Assembly (NCBI RefSeq): GCF_025698545.1
Contig: NC_068577.1
Location: 2,451,501 to 2,515,500, forward strand
Reading direction: 5' to 3'
DNA: 64,000 nucleotides
From: Gossypium raimondii
Taxonomy: Eukaryota > Streptophyta > Magnoliopsida > Malvales > Malvaceae
Below the pieces are notes generated by a model. The model did no database searches, was not told the DNA's origin, and worked only from the letters and a program-made list of their open reading frames with translations. A program made the translations under genes and the position numbers. Positions 24,541 through 36,958 of the stretch are shown here, one piece after another (position 1 is the first letter of the stretch; the number at the start of each line of letters is the position of its first letter).

Positions 24541-24876
24541 TTCCATTAATATTGATTGATTTAATCAATAATTGAAATTATTCCTTCGTTTCTAAGTAAA
24601 ATAATTTATTGTTTAGTATTATTAGTTAAAAGTATGAGGTATTGAGTTCGAGTTTTATTATGTATAATTATATTATGCGAGTTTTTGATTTCATTATATA
24701 CTTATGTTATGCGTAGATTCTTTTTTTTATAATATATTTTAAATCGAATCGATTAAGTTATTGATTCAATTAAAATTTTTTAAAAATAGATTAAAATTTT
24801 AATTTAACAAATGTTTGCTCGATTCAACTGGTTCGTATCGATTCTTGAGTTAATCAATTCAAAACCCCTCCCCAAC

Positions 24877-25274
24877 TAGGAGTGTTCAAATTTCGATTAA
24901 AACTTAATTAACCAACCAAATCTATTTAATTCGGTTAATTGATCGGTTAATCGATTTAATTTAGTTAGAGGTCGGTTAATGATTTTTTAGAAGTTTGATT
25001 ATCGGTTAATTCAATTCAAAATTAACCGAACTTAATAATTAATAATATAAATTATATGTAGTTTTAATTCGGTTAATTCGGTCAAATGAAATCAAATTTT
25101 TTGTATGTTTTATACTTGTTTTAACAAAAAAAAAACATATAAATTTTAGTTAATTCAGTAGTATTTCGGTCCGGTTAATTTTTTTAAATTTCGGTTCGAT
25201 TAACAATTAAATAATTAAAAATGTTGATTAATTCACTTTGATTAACCGAACAGTTAACCATTTGAACACCCCTA
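24877..25274. mobile_element. 398-bp hAT-like MITE
   Basis: Ends TAGGAGTGTTCAAATTTCG and, read inward from the right, TAGGGGTGTTCAAATGG are inverted repeats. The inside is dominated by CGGTTAATT words in both orientations. The flanks give no clear 8-bp duplication. Confidence 0.55.
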
Positions 25275-28200
25275 CCTTAAACCGGTATCTCAACCGATTT
25301 TTAATCCAACCTTTTTTTTTATTCAATTGGTAAAAATAGATGAATTCTGAAAAAAAAAAAGTTTTTATGGTTTACTTTTAGTTTAATATTAAACCCAAAT
25401 TTGGTTCATTTTATCTCGATAATATTTAAATATTAAAAGGAAAAATCTCTTTTAGGCCCCCCAAAAGTCATTGCAATCATTATTTTTACCCCTAATGATT
25501 TACATTTTATCACACTTTCTTTGACATTGCTCACTCTTGTCTTTGTCCAGTTGATTAATTTTATTCTTTACTTATTATTATAGCAAGCTTTTGACACTTT
25601 ATCCCTCTTTCAAAACTTCAAACTTTTTCATAAAGAAAGAAAATTCAAAGTTCAATTTTCAAGCTTTGGGAGCCTTGAATGAGGGATAAAGTGACCAAGT
25701 AAATTTATACACGTAGATGAAAAATATATGTAAAAAGTTTATATAATTTAAATTAATATTTTTTTTAAAAATGATAATACTTAACCACGGGTTAGGTGAA
25801 ATATTAAGGGTTTCTCCTACTTTAATCAGTGGTTAAGAGTTTGATCTTCGTTTTGAGTATGAAGAACAACTTTAAATTCCATAATCAGCGTCTACCCCTT
25901 AATAGACCTAGAAAAATATGAGAAATTAATCATTAAACTCACTTCGATAAGTACCTTAAAATGAAATAATAATAATACATATAAGGGAAACAAAGTAGTT
26001 TATTTTAATAGTTTTTAAGAGGTGGGGTTATCTTTTTCAAAGTAATTAAGGTTTGTTTTAAAGACATAAATCTCCGGTATTAACTCATAATTTGTAGAAA
26101 AAGTGGTTTTTAAGTCAATTCCTTAAGTAAGTATCAAGATTTTTTAGTAAGGATAAAATTAGGAATATGAAAATAAATCTTAGAAATACTATGTAAACAC
26201 TCGAATGGTATGGGCAGGGGCGAAACCAGGGGCTGGCAGGGGCCTAGGCCCCCATAAAATGGAAAATTTTTGAGTATTTGGATTAAATTTAAATTTTAGA
26301 GTTGATAATATTAGGAAAACTTTATCTGAATATCACTTTTAATCGGATAGAATTGAGTTTGAATAATAATAATAATACAATTACAATTACATGACACAAT
26401 AATATCTTATAATATAATAATATAATGGTGAAATTTCAATTCTAATCTTTCTATTTTTGAGATTATGTAAGAACGGTTAAATTTTAGTTTCGATCTCTTT
26501 ACTTCATTCAAATTTGAAATTTAATCTCTATACTTTAATTTCGACATAATTTGGTACCTCAACTTTTATAATATCATTAGTTAAATTAAATGCTTATCTC
26601 AAAATTAAAATGCTTATGCGAACTTTTAAGAATCGTTAACATTGTTAAAACTCTCTATTAAATTCATGTCCATTACAGAATACCAAGTGAGTAATTTTTT
26701 TTTTAATTTCAAAATATCATACCAATAAATTCGACTGAAGCATTTTAACGATATTAACAAATAGACCTAAAATTTCAAAATTCAAAAAATAAAGAGATTA
26801 AATTCCTAAAACTAAAAGTATAAAAATTAAATTCCAATGTATGATTAGTGTTGGAGTTTGTGTAACCCGAATCTCATCACTTGTTGAAGAAATAAATCCA
26901 GTGGTAAAATAAGGGGATCTATGGGGGCGAATTAAGCACAAAACTGGACTGGGGTTGCGACGTTCGCCCCCGTAGTACGGACCATACCGCACAAGTAGAG
27001 TCCATAAAGAACTACATTCTACTATTGACTTTGATTAAAACAAGATTTTTAAACCCTTAAATAGATATAATCGAAACTCGGAATTGTGAATATATTTTTA
27101 AAGATTTGTATGTAAGTATTGAAAATCCAAACCCTATAACTAAAGTCCTCTTTGGATACGCAATATATATATGTATGAATTCAATGTATTGTGATATTTA
27201 AGATAGTAATTTTAAAGATAAAGTCGAGCCAATCTCCTTGGCAATATATGGGTGGGATAAAGATGAACACCCATTTGAATATTACAAGAAAATATTTTCA
27301 TGAATTTGAAATTCCGAATATGGTATTTGCATATTTGTGAATTTAAATGCTTCACAAGAACCTTGTATTTCTTTAAGCTCTTAGTTTTCAACTATTCAAG
27401 TTTCAAAAATTCAACCATGTGAGACATTAAATTAAAGAATCAGTGTTTTTTTTTTGAACAATCTTATTATAGGTTGTGGTGGTTGTATCTGTTCTTTTTG
27501 ACACAATGTTAGAATTATTTATAGTCTTTTTCTAAACCATAAATAAAAATATAATGCGTTTTAACACACTCGAACACATGTCCTCTTGCATTATCAATAA
27601 CGCCCATCTCAACCGGGTTAAGGTTCAGTCAGTTAAATTGATTTTTTTAAATGTAAATAGTAACTGAATAAAAAATATGAAAATAAAAAAAATTACTTTA
27701 GGGGTTAAAAATGAATAATGATTTGGAAGCATGGTATAATTTTATCATTACATTAACTTATGATTTTATAAAATTTGAAGGGCTTTTATATCAAATTTAT
27801 TAGTTTTTGGTCTTGCCTTCGCCTCTAGCAATTTGAGATCTTGAGACGATAAATCAAACATCCGTCTCACAAAATAAAAAAATCTTTGTTACTTCGATTT
27901 GAGATAAAAAATCATGTTGAGAAAACTCAAATCGTCAAATCGTCAAAAAAAATTGTATGTTCACCATTAAAATGCTAGGGAGAACAAGTCTTTAGTTTTA
28001 GGACATGGACATGCTAGAAAAAAGAGTTCATGCCTACTGACTCTGTTCTGAATTCTCAGTTCTGACTCTTGACTGATTTCTCAAACCTCCTTTCACTAAA
28101 AATTATTAGGAAAAAAATAAAAAATAAAATTTCTAAAATATGATGGAAAATGATGTTGAAAATGAAAAAGTAAGAAAAAGAAAATGGGAGAATAATTTGG

Positions 28201-28400
28201 AAAAAAAAAAAAAAACCTGTCTACATATGAACAGCTAACACCTGCTCAGTCTCCCAATAAAATGACCTGCTATATTGTCTTTCTTTTCAATTTTTATTAA
28301 CCTTTTTTGGTTCTCATAGCTGTAGAGAGATTATTCATATTATTATTCCTTTCTTCTTCTTTCATTCTCAACAATCTCTTCCCCCTCTTCTTCCATAATA
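25275..28400. other. Intergenic DNA upstream of XTH28 with repeat remnants
   Basis: Contains pieces of the 10705 TIR family at about 26210-26290 (GGCGAAACCAGGGGC) and 27690-27840, a probable decayed TIR palindrome at about 26431-26845 (matching arms near ATTTCAATTCTAAT and its mirror), and a SINE at 27447-27640. No gene is seen. Poly-A and pyrimidine-rich runs near 28200-28400 lead into the XTH promoter. Confidence 0.4.
27447..27640 (-). mobile_element. tRNA-derived SINE
   Basis: Reverse copy of the family at 11285: ACTCGAACACATGTCC represents box B, CCCATCTCAACCGGGTTAAG represents box A, and the conserved AATGCGTTTTAAC tail word is to the left. More diverged than the copies at 11285 and 13565. 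Confidence 0.5.
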
Positions 28401-28413
28401 CTCTTTCTCTTCA

Positions 28414-28420
28414 TATATAA
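28414..28420 (+). promoter_or_regulatory. Possible TATA box of XTH28
   Basis: TATATAA lies about 65 nt before the start codon within a CT-rich promoter region. Position suits a short 5' UTR, but other AT-rich words are close by. Confidence 0.35.
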
Positions 28421-28484
28421 TCTTTATTTTCAAACACCCTAAATTTACAACCACATATTCCAGAGAGGATTTTTTAAAAAAAAA

Positions 28485-30485
28485 ATGGTGATGAAGTTAC
28501 CTTATCTGGGTTCTTGTTTGTTTTTGGTTTTTTTTAGTCTGGTTTCTATTGTTGCTTCTGGGTCTGGAAAAGGGCTCCCAATTCTTTCATTCGATGAAGG
28601 ATATAATCAGTTGTTTGGGGATGATAATCTAGTTATCCATAGAGATGGTAAAGCTGTTCACTTGTCTTTGAACGAAAGAACAGGTATGTTTCTTTTTTGC
28701 TGATTTGGGTTCTTCTTTTTTTCTTTGTTGTTTCATTAAAAAGGAAACATTTTTTTGCTTTTGATGGTGGTGAAAAACAGGGTCGGGGTTTGTGTCACAA
28801 GACCTTTACTTGCATGGTTACTTCAGTGCTTCAATAAAGTTACCTGCTGATTACACTGCTGGAGTTGTGGTTGCTTTCTATGTGAGTTTATCTATGTTCT
28901 GCATTAATCTCTTTCCTTTTTTTTTATATTAAAATCTATTTATCTAACAGTTAATTATTTTAGAAGCTCTCTCAACAGTCCTTTTAAGCTCATGGTTGCT
29001 GTTTAGTGTTAATTAATCTGTTTTTTTTTAATTCTGATACTAATGAGACTCAGATGAGTTTGCCACTGTTTTCTTCACTTTCCTCTCATGGTTCAACTTG
29101 GAGTTTGAATAGGGTCTTGAATAAAGACTTTGGTTTTTCTTTTCAAGTCACAAAAATTTCAAATTTTATTCAAGAATCTGATCAAAATACACATGGATAT
29201 GACTATGAACATGTTCAACTTATCTCAGGTTAATTAGAATTTCCAGATGGTTTTTTCATGTTGAAGGAGATGGCTTCTTTCATAAATGAAATTCATTTTC
29301 CTGAATATGGATTTTAATTTATGTGATAAACAGATGTCAAATGGTGATATGTTCGAGAAGAACCATGATGAAATAGATTTTGAGTTCTTGGGTAACATTA
29401 GAGGAAAAAATTGGAGGATTCAGACCAATATTTATGGCAATGGAAGCACCAGTGCTGGCAGAGAAGAGAGATACAATCTCTGGTTTGATCCTGCTGATGA
29501 TTTCCATCACTACACTATTCTCTGGACTGCTTCTCACATCATGTAAGCATTCACAATCTATATCCCCAAATACTCGTGTTGGACATCCGACCCAATCACA
29601 AACATGGATATGGGAATATTACCCTTTAAGCATTGCCCCCACCATCTCTCCTATAATTTGTTGTTGTGTTGCTTTCCTTTTTCCTCAAATGGTTAAGTCC
29701 TTTAGTTATGCTGCTCTGCTCCAACCACAACTTTTTTAACCTATGAACATTGTATGATTAAGTGCTGAACATGCTGTTTTGAAGAGTTATGGTTTTGATG
29801 TGATGGTTGTATTGTGATGTAGGGTAAGTTTCTTATTTTGGGATGTTTATATATTACACGATATGAAGTCTGGTTTTGCTTGTAATGGCATCCCTTCTTA
29901 CCTCCATCCAGTTTTTCTTCTAATACCACCATAACTAAATTGTTGGTTTTGTTTTTGATGGTAATTATTTTTGCTTGCAGATTTTATGTAGACAATATCC
30001 CCATTAGAGAGTTCAAAAGAACAGCTGAAATGGGTGGAGATTTCCCCTCTAAGCCAATGTCATTGTATGCTACAATATGGGATGGATCTGATTGGGCTAC
30101 TAATGGTGGCAAATATAGAGTCAATTACAAATATGCTCCTTATGTAGCGGAATTCTCCGATTTAGTCTTGCACGGCTGCGCAGTTGATCCAATCGAGTTT
30201 TCATCCAAGAGGTGTGACGGCACGCAAAGTTGGGAACAACTCACAACCAGTATCACCCCATCACAAAGAAGCAAGATGGATAGCTTTAGGAGGAAGCACA
30301 TGACATACTCTTACTGCTATGACCAAACCAGATACAAGATTGCTCTTCCGGAGTGTGTGATCAATCCCCGAGAAGCTGAAAGACTGAAGAAGTTTGACCC
30401 TGTCACGTTTGGAGGAGGCAGGCGCCACCATGGGAAACGACACCACCACATGCGAGCAAGCCGGTCTGAGGCTGATTCCATCTGA
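28485..30485 (+). CDS. XTH28: Xyloglucan endotransglucosylase/hydrolase, group III
   Basis: Four exons, 28485-28683, 28781-28881, 29334-29542 and 29981-30485, give 337 residues with all introns GT-AG. A signal peptide (residues 1 to about 26) directs it to the wall. The GH16 catalytic motif [10 protein letters not shown] lies at 111-120, with Glu113 as nucleophile and Glu117 as acid/base. An N-glycosylation site NGS follows at 136-138, as in most XTHs. The C-terminal XET_C region with its Cys residues ([26 protein letters not shown]) is complete. The basic tail ([14 protein letters not shown]) is typical of the longer XTH27/28 type. Role: cutting and rejoining xyloglucan chains in the cell wall; some group III members are hydrolases. 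An open frame inside intron 2 (29006-29233) is not an exon. Confidence 0.95.
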
Positions 30486-31832
30486 TGAAAGACCTTTGAC
30501 CATTGTTTTCCTCTCCTTTTCATTCAGCTTGGGGATCAGTTTTGTGTATAGAGAGAGGGGGAAGACTGCAGAGCACAGCACATATACATATATATATATT
30601 GAGGGTGATATGAGTCATTATATATGTTCAATGATGTGGGGGGTATGTGTATAGTTCCATACCTTTTTAGGTTTCGCTGTCCATTTTTGTTATTGATGCA
30701 ATAAAATACTTTAGCAGATTTAAAACATCTTTATTTTTTAAAAAGTTAATTTAAGTATCATTTTCTGCTTTCCCTCTTGGTGGTTCAAAGAGACAGCTGC
30801 AGCACCCAAAATTGCTGCATTTAATGTCCTAAGTTTGGGGTTATCTCTATGTCTGTTAGCATGTTGCTGATCAATATGTATATGCCACTGGGTAGTTGGA
30901 ATCTAAGGAGGGTTAGATGTGACAAGTTGGGGAGATATACTTTTAAAAAATATTACTAAATTTTATTTTTGAGCCCTCCAAAAACTAATAATTTAATTTA
31001 AACCCTTTAACAAAAAAAATTAACTTTGACATCTAAAATTTTATAATTAAAAAAAAAATGTTGATTTCGCCCACTACAGAACATAAATTCATCCATTCCA
31101 AGGGCATTAAATATAAAGCATTTGCACAAAATCATAAGGTGAAGAATAGAGGTCACAAATTTTTGGAACAACTTGTGCTTAGATTCCAATATCATTTGAC
31201 AGCCAATTCTGAACTGGAATTGCAACCTCATTGAGTAAAATTGAAATGAAAAAAAAATGAAGAAATCCCAGTATTTTAGACCACATAATAATAATTCATA
31301 GTTATCCATATGCACTGACATAAATCATGTGCAAAGCTCAAAAAGAAAAGGCTACATCTCACTATCTTTTAAAGCAGATATCTTTGATTGCTACAGATTG
31401 TAACCTGCATTTCCCTAACAGTGAAAGAAATCAAAGAAAATGGATTTGATTAACACAAGCTAACAAGTGCAATATCAATATACATACCTGCTATAAACCC
31501 TAAAATTTGACTTTGTCCAATAGTATCACATGTATGTATAACCCTTCCTCTTACTAATCCATGTAAAGTAGATGAATGTAAGAAATATCATGTAAATCAT
31601 TTACACGATGCCATGGTGTGTTATGTCCAAGATTTTTCTTTTCTTCTATAAGAAACAGCTGTTAAGAAATATAAATGATAGTCCAAAAGCAAAATGTCCA
31701 GAAGATGCTTTCCAGCAACAAGAGGAGATGCATTCAGAAAAGTTCTCAACACAAATACGACTCCAACTAATTTCGAATTCTACTACCAAACTTACATTTA
31801 CCACCAAAGTATATCAGTAAAGAACAAGATCT
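30486..31832. other. XTH28 3' UTR and intergenic DNA
   Basis: A TATATATATA run at about 30585 and AATAAAAT at about 30700 probably mark the XTH 3' UTR and polyadenylation region. The rest to the ASB pseudogene shows no gene. Confidence 0.4.
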
Positions 31833-34800
31833 CTAGTTCTGGGATTCAGCTGCCTCCTTTCTCTCTATCAGTTTGATGAAATTCTGAACAATTATTTTGC
31901 CTTCAGAGGTTATGATGCTCTCCTGACTGAAATGAACACCCTACGGTTTTCAATCAACTTAATGAGCGTAAAGAGAAGTAAATGGAAAAGATTGATATAG
32001 TAATACTTCAGTAAGTGGAAAATAAGCATAACAATGAGGGACAGCCTCTGCATAAGGCTTTTTTTGGGACCCTTCTTTTCCTCGACTCTTGGTTTGTGAT
32101 AAACGGAGGAAAAAGATGACATAAAGAACTTGTTAAAAGTGCTTGTTTTATGATGGTAGCTTTAGTTTCTTTTATCTATAACCAGACTATGGAATCAAAT
32201 CATATAGAGGTATACACAAATTACTAAAACTGAATGAAGGAATGTATGTGGAAGATGTGGAGATCATAGTGTGAACAACATCATCGGCCGTCTCATAACG
32301 ACGATGTTAGAATTGAAGAAATGTTCTTAGCAGTGATGGGGGTTAATATAGGGGTATAATTAAGATGAAAAAATAGCTATTTTAATTCCTAAAATGCTGC
32401 AAAAACCAAGGGTGTCATGTCTAAGGCACTGAAGTCAAGAAAGGGTACTCCTATGAATCTATGATGCCATTAGAGATGCTATTACATTGATATCTCTAGG
32501 CAGTAATGTCAGAACAGAGGTAACTAAGAGACGAGAGACTTTTTGATAAATATGAAAACAAGTGACATTTTGGTTTTCAACATAAAATAGGTTGTTAGTT
32601 AACATTTTCATACTGAAATTTAAAAGGTATCGATGTCTGCAAGTGCATGTATACAAGAAGACACCATTTTGGCCAAAAAAAGAAGACACCACTAGAAAAA
32701 TCAATATAAACTTAATAAAATTAGGAGAATAAAGCACATTGCAGAAAGAACCTTAGTAGATGATTCTTAAAACAAGTAATTGGTCAAACATATATCATGG
32801 TTGAGCTATGATTCTCCAGAGATTAAAATTATGGTGCCAGGCCAATTATTCCAGATATAATTATAGTGATTCTATCAATTAGGAGTGCATCTAATTTATG
32901 TAAAGAAATCAGTTACATCACAGCAAATACAATCTTACCAGCCAATCAGTTAGTTGTCAATTTGACTGTAGGTGTTTGTTCTCATTCAGAAAATCATTGT
33001 GCTAATACGTTATAAGTAAAATAGACAGCGGTCTTACATGTAGATACTTGTATATCTTGTGCCGAGCAGCCATTATCAGTCCATCTTCTGTAAAAGCAGT
33101 AACCTTGAGTGCTTCCAAAGGAAAACCATCCATATCAAGAAAGGCATCGGGACCTCTGCCAGCTTGGAATGGGCTGGAAAAGGCACAAACTTAGTAAGAA
33201 TTGCTGATAATCTGAGGTGTAATTAATGAAATAAATTGGAAATTGTTTTTAAGAGTAATTTAATAGAGCTTCCAAATGTCTAGTAAAAATAAAGAAGGAT
33301 AGTAGCAGAAAAGGGAAATGAGGTTTTGACCAAGTATGCCACACAGTAATAGTATATTACATTCTCACATGGGGGCTAGGGGTGGTTGTGAGGGAAGCAA
33401 GGTGCAGTTTTCTGTGAGAGAGATTGGTTTTAGTTTCCCAAGTAAGCATGGCAACATGCTCAACAGTGACTATATACCCTTAGACACTATATGAACTTCA
33501 TATGACTGGGCTTCTTTTCTCGTATATTTATAGACTCCTCACTCTCAACACCCTTTCATTGCCAATCTCATAGCTAAACCTAGGTCTGAAAGCGGCAGGG
33601 TGATTTGCAAAACTGAAACATAGACTTCACTAATTAAAATGGCTCTTCTTCTGTACCTTTCTCAAATTCAGTTTGCTAATGTGAGATTTTAACGAAGATA
33701 AGATTTTTTTCATACCACTAGTTTTTCAATGGCCAACAAATTTAGGACCTGATTAGCTACATAAGTAGCCAACCATGCACATTATGTGTAACATGCTGTA
33801 TTGCATGAAAATAGATCACATTCTGTATAGAGCTCTACTGATTTTCTGACCTATTGGAACCATCTAGCATTGGTAAACAAAAGCTGACAGGGTGTAGAAT
33901 CCTTCTCAAGGGGCATTGGAAAAAAAAAGTGGAAATTGAAACATGTTTTACAGCTCCTTATCCACTATTTTGCCTATAAAGTAAACACAATTTCCTAACA
34001 GTTGAAACTTGCTAGGGGAAAAGTGCTATTAAGGAATCCCTGTACTTGAAAGGTAAAAGAGAGCTCAAGAAACAAATTTGACTGTATTGATAGTTTGAGC
34101 ACATAATTTAAGCACACTTTAAGAATTTAAAAAGGAAAAATTGTGGGACAAAAAGTATATACTTTGGCAATCCTGTAAACAACCCAGCATCCTTCTCATC
34201 ATAATAATATACACAACAACTGTCGCCCTGTTTAAGACCATATGGAGAACGTACTGTCTTTCCTGCATTTTACAATGAAGTCAAACAAATAATGTTAAGA
34301 TCCCACCAGCAAGCAGCCCAGCTTCATGATAAACATACACGACTATGGAAGTCACTTCCTTAGAATAAATATTGAGATAATGTAGAAAGATCCTGAATTA
34401 AAATGAATAACAGTTACATAAGCTATCCTTGAACACTCACCTCTGAAAGCCTCACAAATGCACCACATTCCCATACAAACACCTAACAAAGGTACAATCG
34501 TCCAAGCTCCAAAACTGTTTGCAATAATGTTCTGGAGTCTTTGAGCGTGCCTGTACAATGGATACAAAGTATATAAAATGCTGAAATACGACAGATTCTT
34601 ATGCTTTGGTTAATACGGCAAACTAGTACCTGGACCCGGGGAGATGAGCACTCCCCTAGGGTTTTTCCTACAATATAACAGGAGAACTAGTCATTATGTG
34701 AATAAAATCTCTAGTTATAAGATAATTAATAACCATTCACCACCCGAGTGACCATCATGTTATACAAGTAAATAGTATTGTACTAGTCAAAAGGCTAAAA

Positions 34801-36262
34801 TTCTTACCTTTTCAACTCTTCCACGGTTAACTCATCATTCCGACAAACCTTGAGACTACATCCAAGCTCTCCCAAATACTGCAAAGCAACATGTAAATTC
34901 TGAGGGTTTTCTGTAATTAGTCAATAGCACAACTCAGAAAAGACTAAAAGCAATCAAACAAAAAAATTCGTAAGGCAACATTTCAAGATCAGAAAATTAT
35001 TATCAACTCCTTTTACCCCTTTCATAAGGCGGCAATCAAATGAGCCATGTCTACTGCTTAAAAGGACAAAGACAAGATTGAAGTAAGGATGATTCCCAAC
35101 ATTGGAAGCAAGATTTCACTCTATTCCCTAATAGTTGGTTTCTCAGTGCTTGTGCTTGTGCTTGTCCTTGTCGGGGGGAAATCTTTGACCAATTTCTAGC
35201 ACCATAAACATAAAAAACTGTCTCATGCTATTGATATTCATTGGTCAAAGACATTAAACCAAGTGACCAACAGTATGGAAGATGCTGAATTGAGTTCACT
35301 GCACCATATGAATATTCATTCAGCAGGAATCACTTTTGACATATCATGTTTCTCACTGATAATAAAGTTGCAACAATTTCGTTGAGGTAAATAGTTTTGA
35401 AAAATAATCCTTTACTTTCAAAGAAAGAACTAAAATTAGACCAAAAAAGAAAAATTCAACAGTTCAGGATTTTCTTTCTAGATCATATACAAGCATGAAT
35501 ATATTCTTTCACACACAAGTACAACAAATTTACTATAAACCTGCTAATCAATAATTCTGTTACCTGTCGTTTTCCTAACGATTTGTAAGCAATCAAACAG
35601 CATATCTAGAATCAAGTCTTAAAGCAGGGCAATTAAGAAAGGCAAAAGATTAGTATGAAAATGACACAAAATTTTGAACATGTAACCAAACCTGGCAAAG
35701 ATTGGAAGTGAAAAAACTATCATAGTTGTCAATGAGGATAATGGGATTCTGGCTGTCTTGCTTAGTCTCTGTTAGATACTATGCAAAATATGTATGAACA
35801 GAAAGATAACCTATAGTGTAATTCTTTAATCAATATTCCCTCTCTTGAATGAACATATTTATGAAGTTTATATACTCATATAAGAATAACTGCTCCTAAC
35901 CAACTACTTAACAGATTTAACAGACTAACAATCTTAACAATCTTTATACTATTATTTAGCAGTCTCCAGCACTGAAAAGGCTGAATCCGGTACAGCTGAC
36001 GGCGCTGATAATTTTCCAACAACCCCACTTCTCTTTGTTAGCAAGAAACCAACTCCTGCAAAACACAACAAAGAAAAAAAAAAAAAGAACCTTTCTTTGA
36101 TTACACAGTACACCCAAAAAAATTTGATAGAAAAGAAGATAGAGGAAGAGAGAGACTTGATGGAGGAGAGAGCCTGGATAGTTGAGGCAGAGATGGGGTT
36201 TTAAGAGAAAGTGAAGGTTTTGGTTGAACCAGAGATGATTGCATAACAAAATTAACAGCCAT
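31833..36262 (-). pseudogene. ASB: Anthranilate synthase beta subunit pseudogene
   Basis: Introns are retained, so this is a decayed duplicate and not a retrocopy. Recognisable exons in gene order are 36262-36091 (plastid transit peptide, PKPSLSLKTPSLPQL), 36055-35692, 34878-34808 (ELTVEELKR), 34667-34630 (NPRGVLISPGP), 34550-34441, 34262-34163, 33173-33038 (TEDGLIMAARHK) and 31940-31833 (IITSEGKIIV to the stop). Family role: the glutamine amidotransferase that feeds ammonia to anthranilate synthase alpha in plastid tryptophan synthesis. Evidence of death: a stop at 36101-36103 in the transit region, a one-base loss in exon 5 after LQTVLELG, and replacement of the catalytic His-Pro of FHPES by Ser-Gln (FSQES). 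The nucleophile Cys (GVCMG) is kept. Exon 2 is split by an LTR-type insertion. A recent copy that is still transcribed cannot be excluded. Confidence 0.88.
35770..35961. mobile_element. Solo-LTR-like element (192 bp) in ASB exon 2
   Basis: The element begins TGTTAGATAC, ends ATTTAGCA, and is flanked by GTCTC at 35765-35769 and 35962-35966, a 5-bp target duplication. The sequence resembles the element at 49009-49219 (shared TAACTGCTSCTAACCAA words). No internal region remains. The TG...CA ends and small size fit a solo LTR or a TRIM-type relic. The intact target repeat suggests a moderately young insertion. Confidence 0.75.
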
Positions 36263-36539
36263 TTTTCTTCTAAACAAAGAAACAAAGCAAAGTAGTTTTT
36301 TTTCAAGGCGCTAGGACTCTGAGAGGAAGGTTTATCAGTTTCAGTCTTATGTCTTGCAGGGATTCTGCTTTATAGAAAAATAAGTTGCACAATGTTCTTC
36401 ACATGGCCGTCAGTTACCTAGAAAAGCAATGTAATTGAACAACATTTTGTTCTCTTTTAGGTGAATTGCCAAATCCTTCTTAGATGCTTTCCATGCCTCA
36501 AATCTGAATGGGATTCAATTAAAAATATATATACTCTTG

Positions 36540-36760
36540 ACTCAATAAAAATTTAACAATGACTTATTTCTTCTGAGTGCATAAAGTAATGGGTTTTCTT
36601 TTGACAGGTGAGATAGAGATGAGTTTTGAAGGGATTTAACAAAAAGGGAAGGTTTTGGTTGAACCAGAGCTGAGTTGGTAGTAAAATATAACAGACTTGA
36701 AGTCTCATTGAAAAGAGAATAAAATGGCAATGTATGTTCAGCTTCGATCATCTTGGGACA
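36540..36760 (-). pseudogene. ASB: Fragment of ASB exon 1
   Basis: On the minus strand, SALVQPKPSLFVKSLQNSSL matches the transit-peptide stretch SSLVQPKPSLSLKTPSL of the longer pseudogene, at about 300-500 bp upstream of it. Only the 5' part of exon 1 is present. It is a separate partial duplicate. Confidence 0.6.
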
Positions 36761-36958
36761 TAATTATCATTTCCATCTTCATAAAGAAAAAGAAAAATGG
36801 AAATAGAAATATAGGCAAAAGATTATCCAATGAAAAAGACTGTTATGGAATGCAGTTGTAACTGTCATTTCATATTTCTGTCAATTACTCTTTATTGTAA
36901 TGTTTTGGTATTCTTTTAATAGTACGGTGCGTTTTGTATTTGAGGGGTGTGGGGGGGT

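Noticed and set aside
29006-29233. 75-residue open frame in the XTH28 gene
   Set aside because: It lies in intron 2; the GH16 sequence continues from 28881 directly to 29334 in phase, and the frame has no similarity to XTH.
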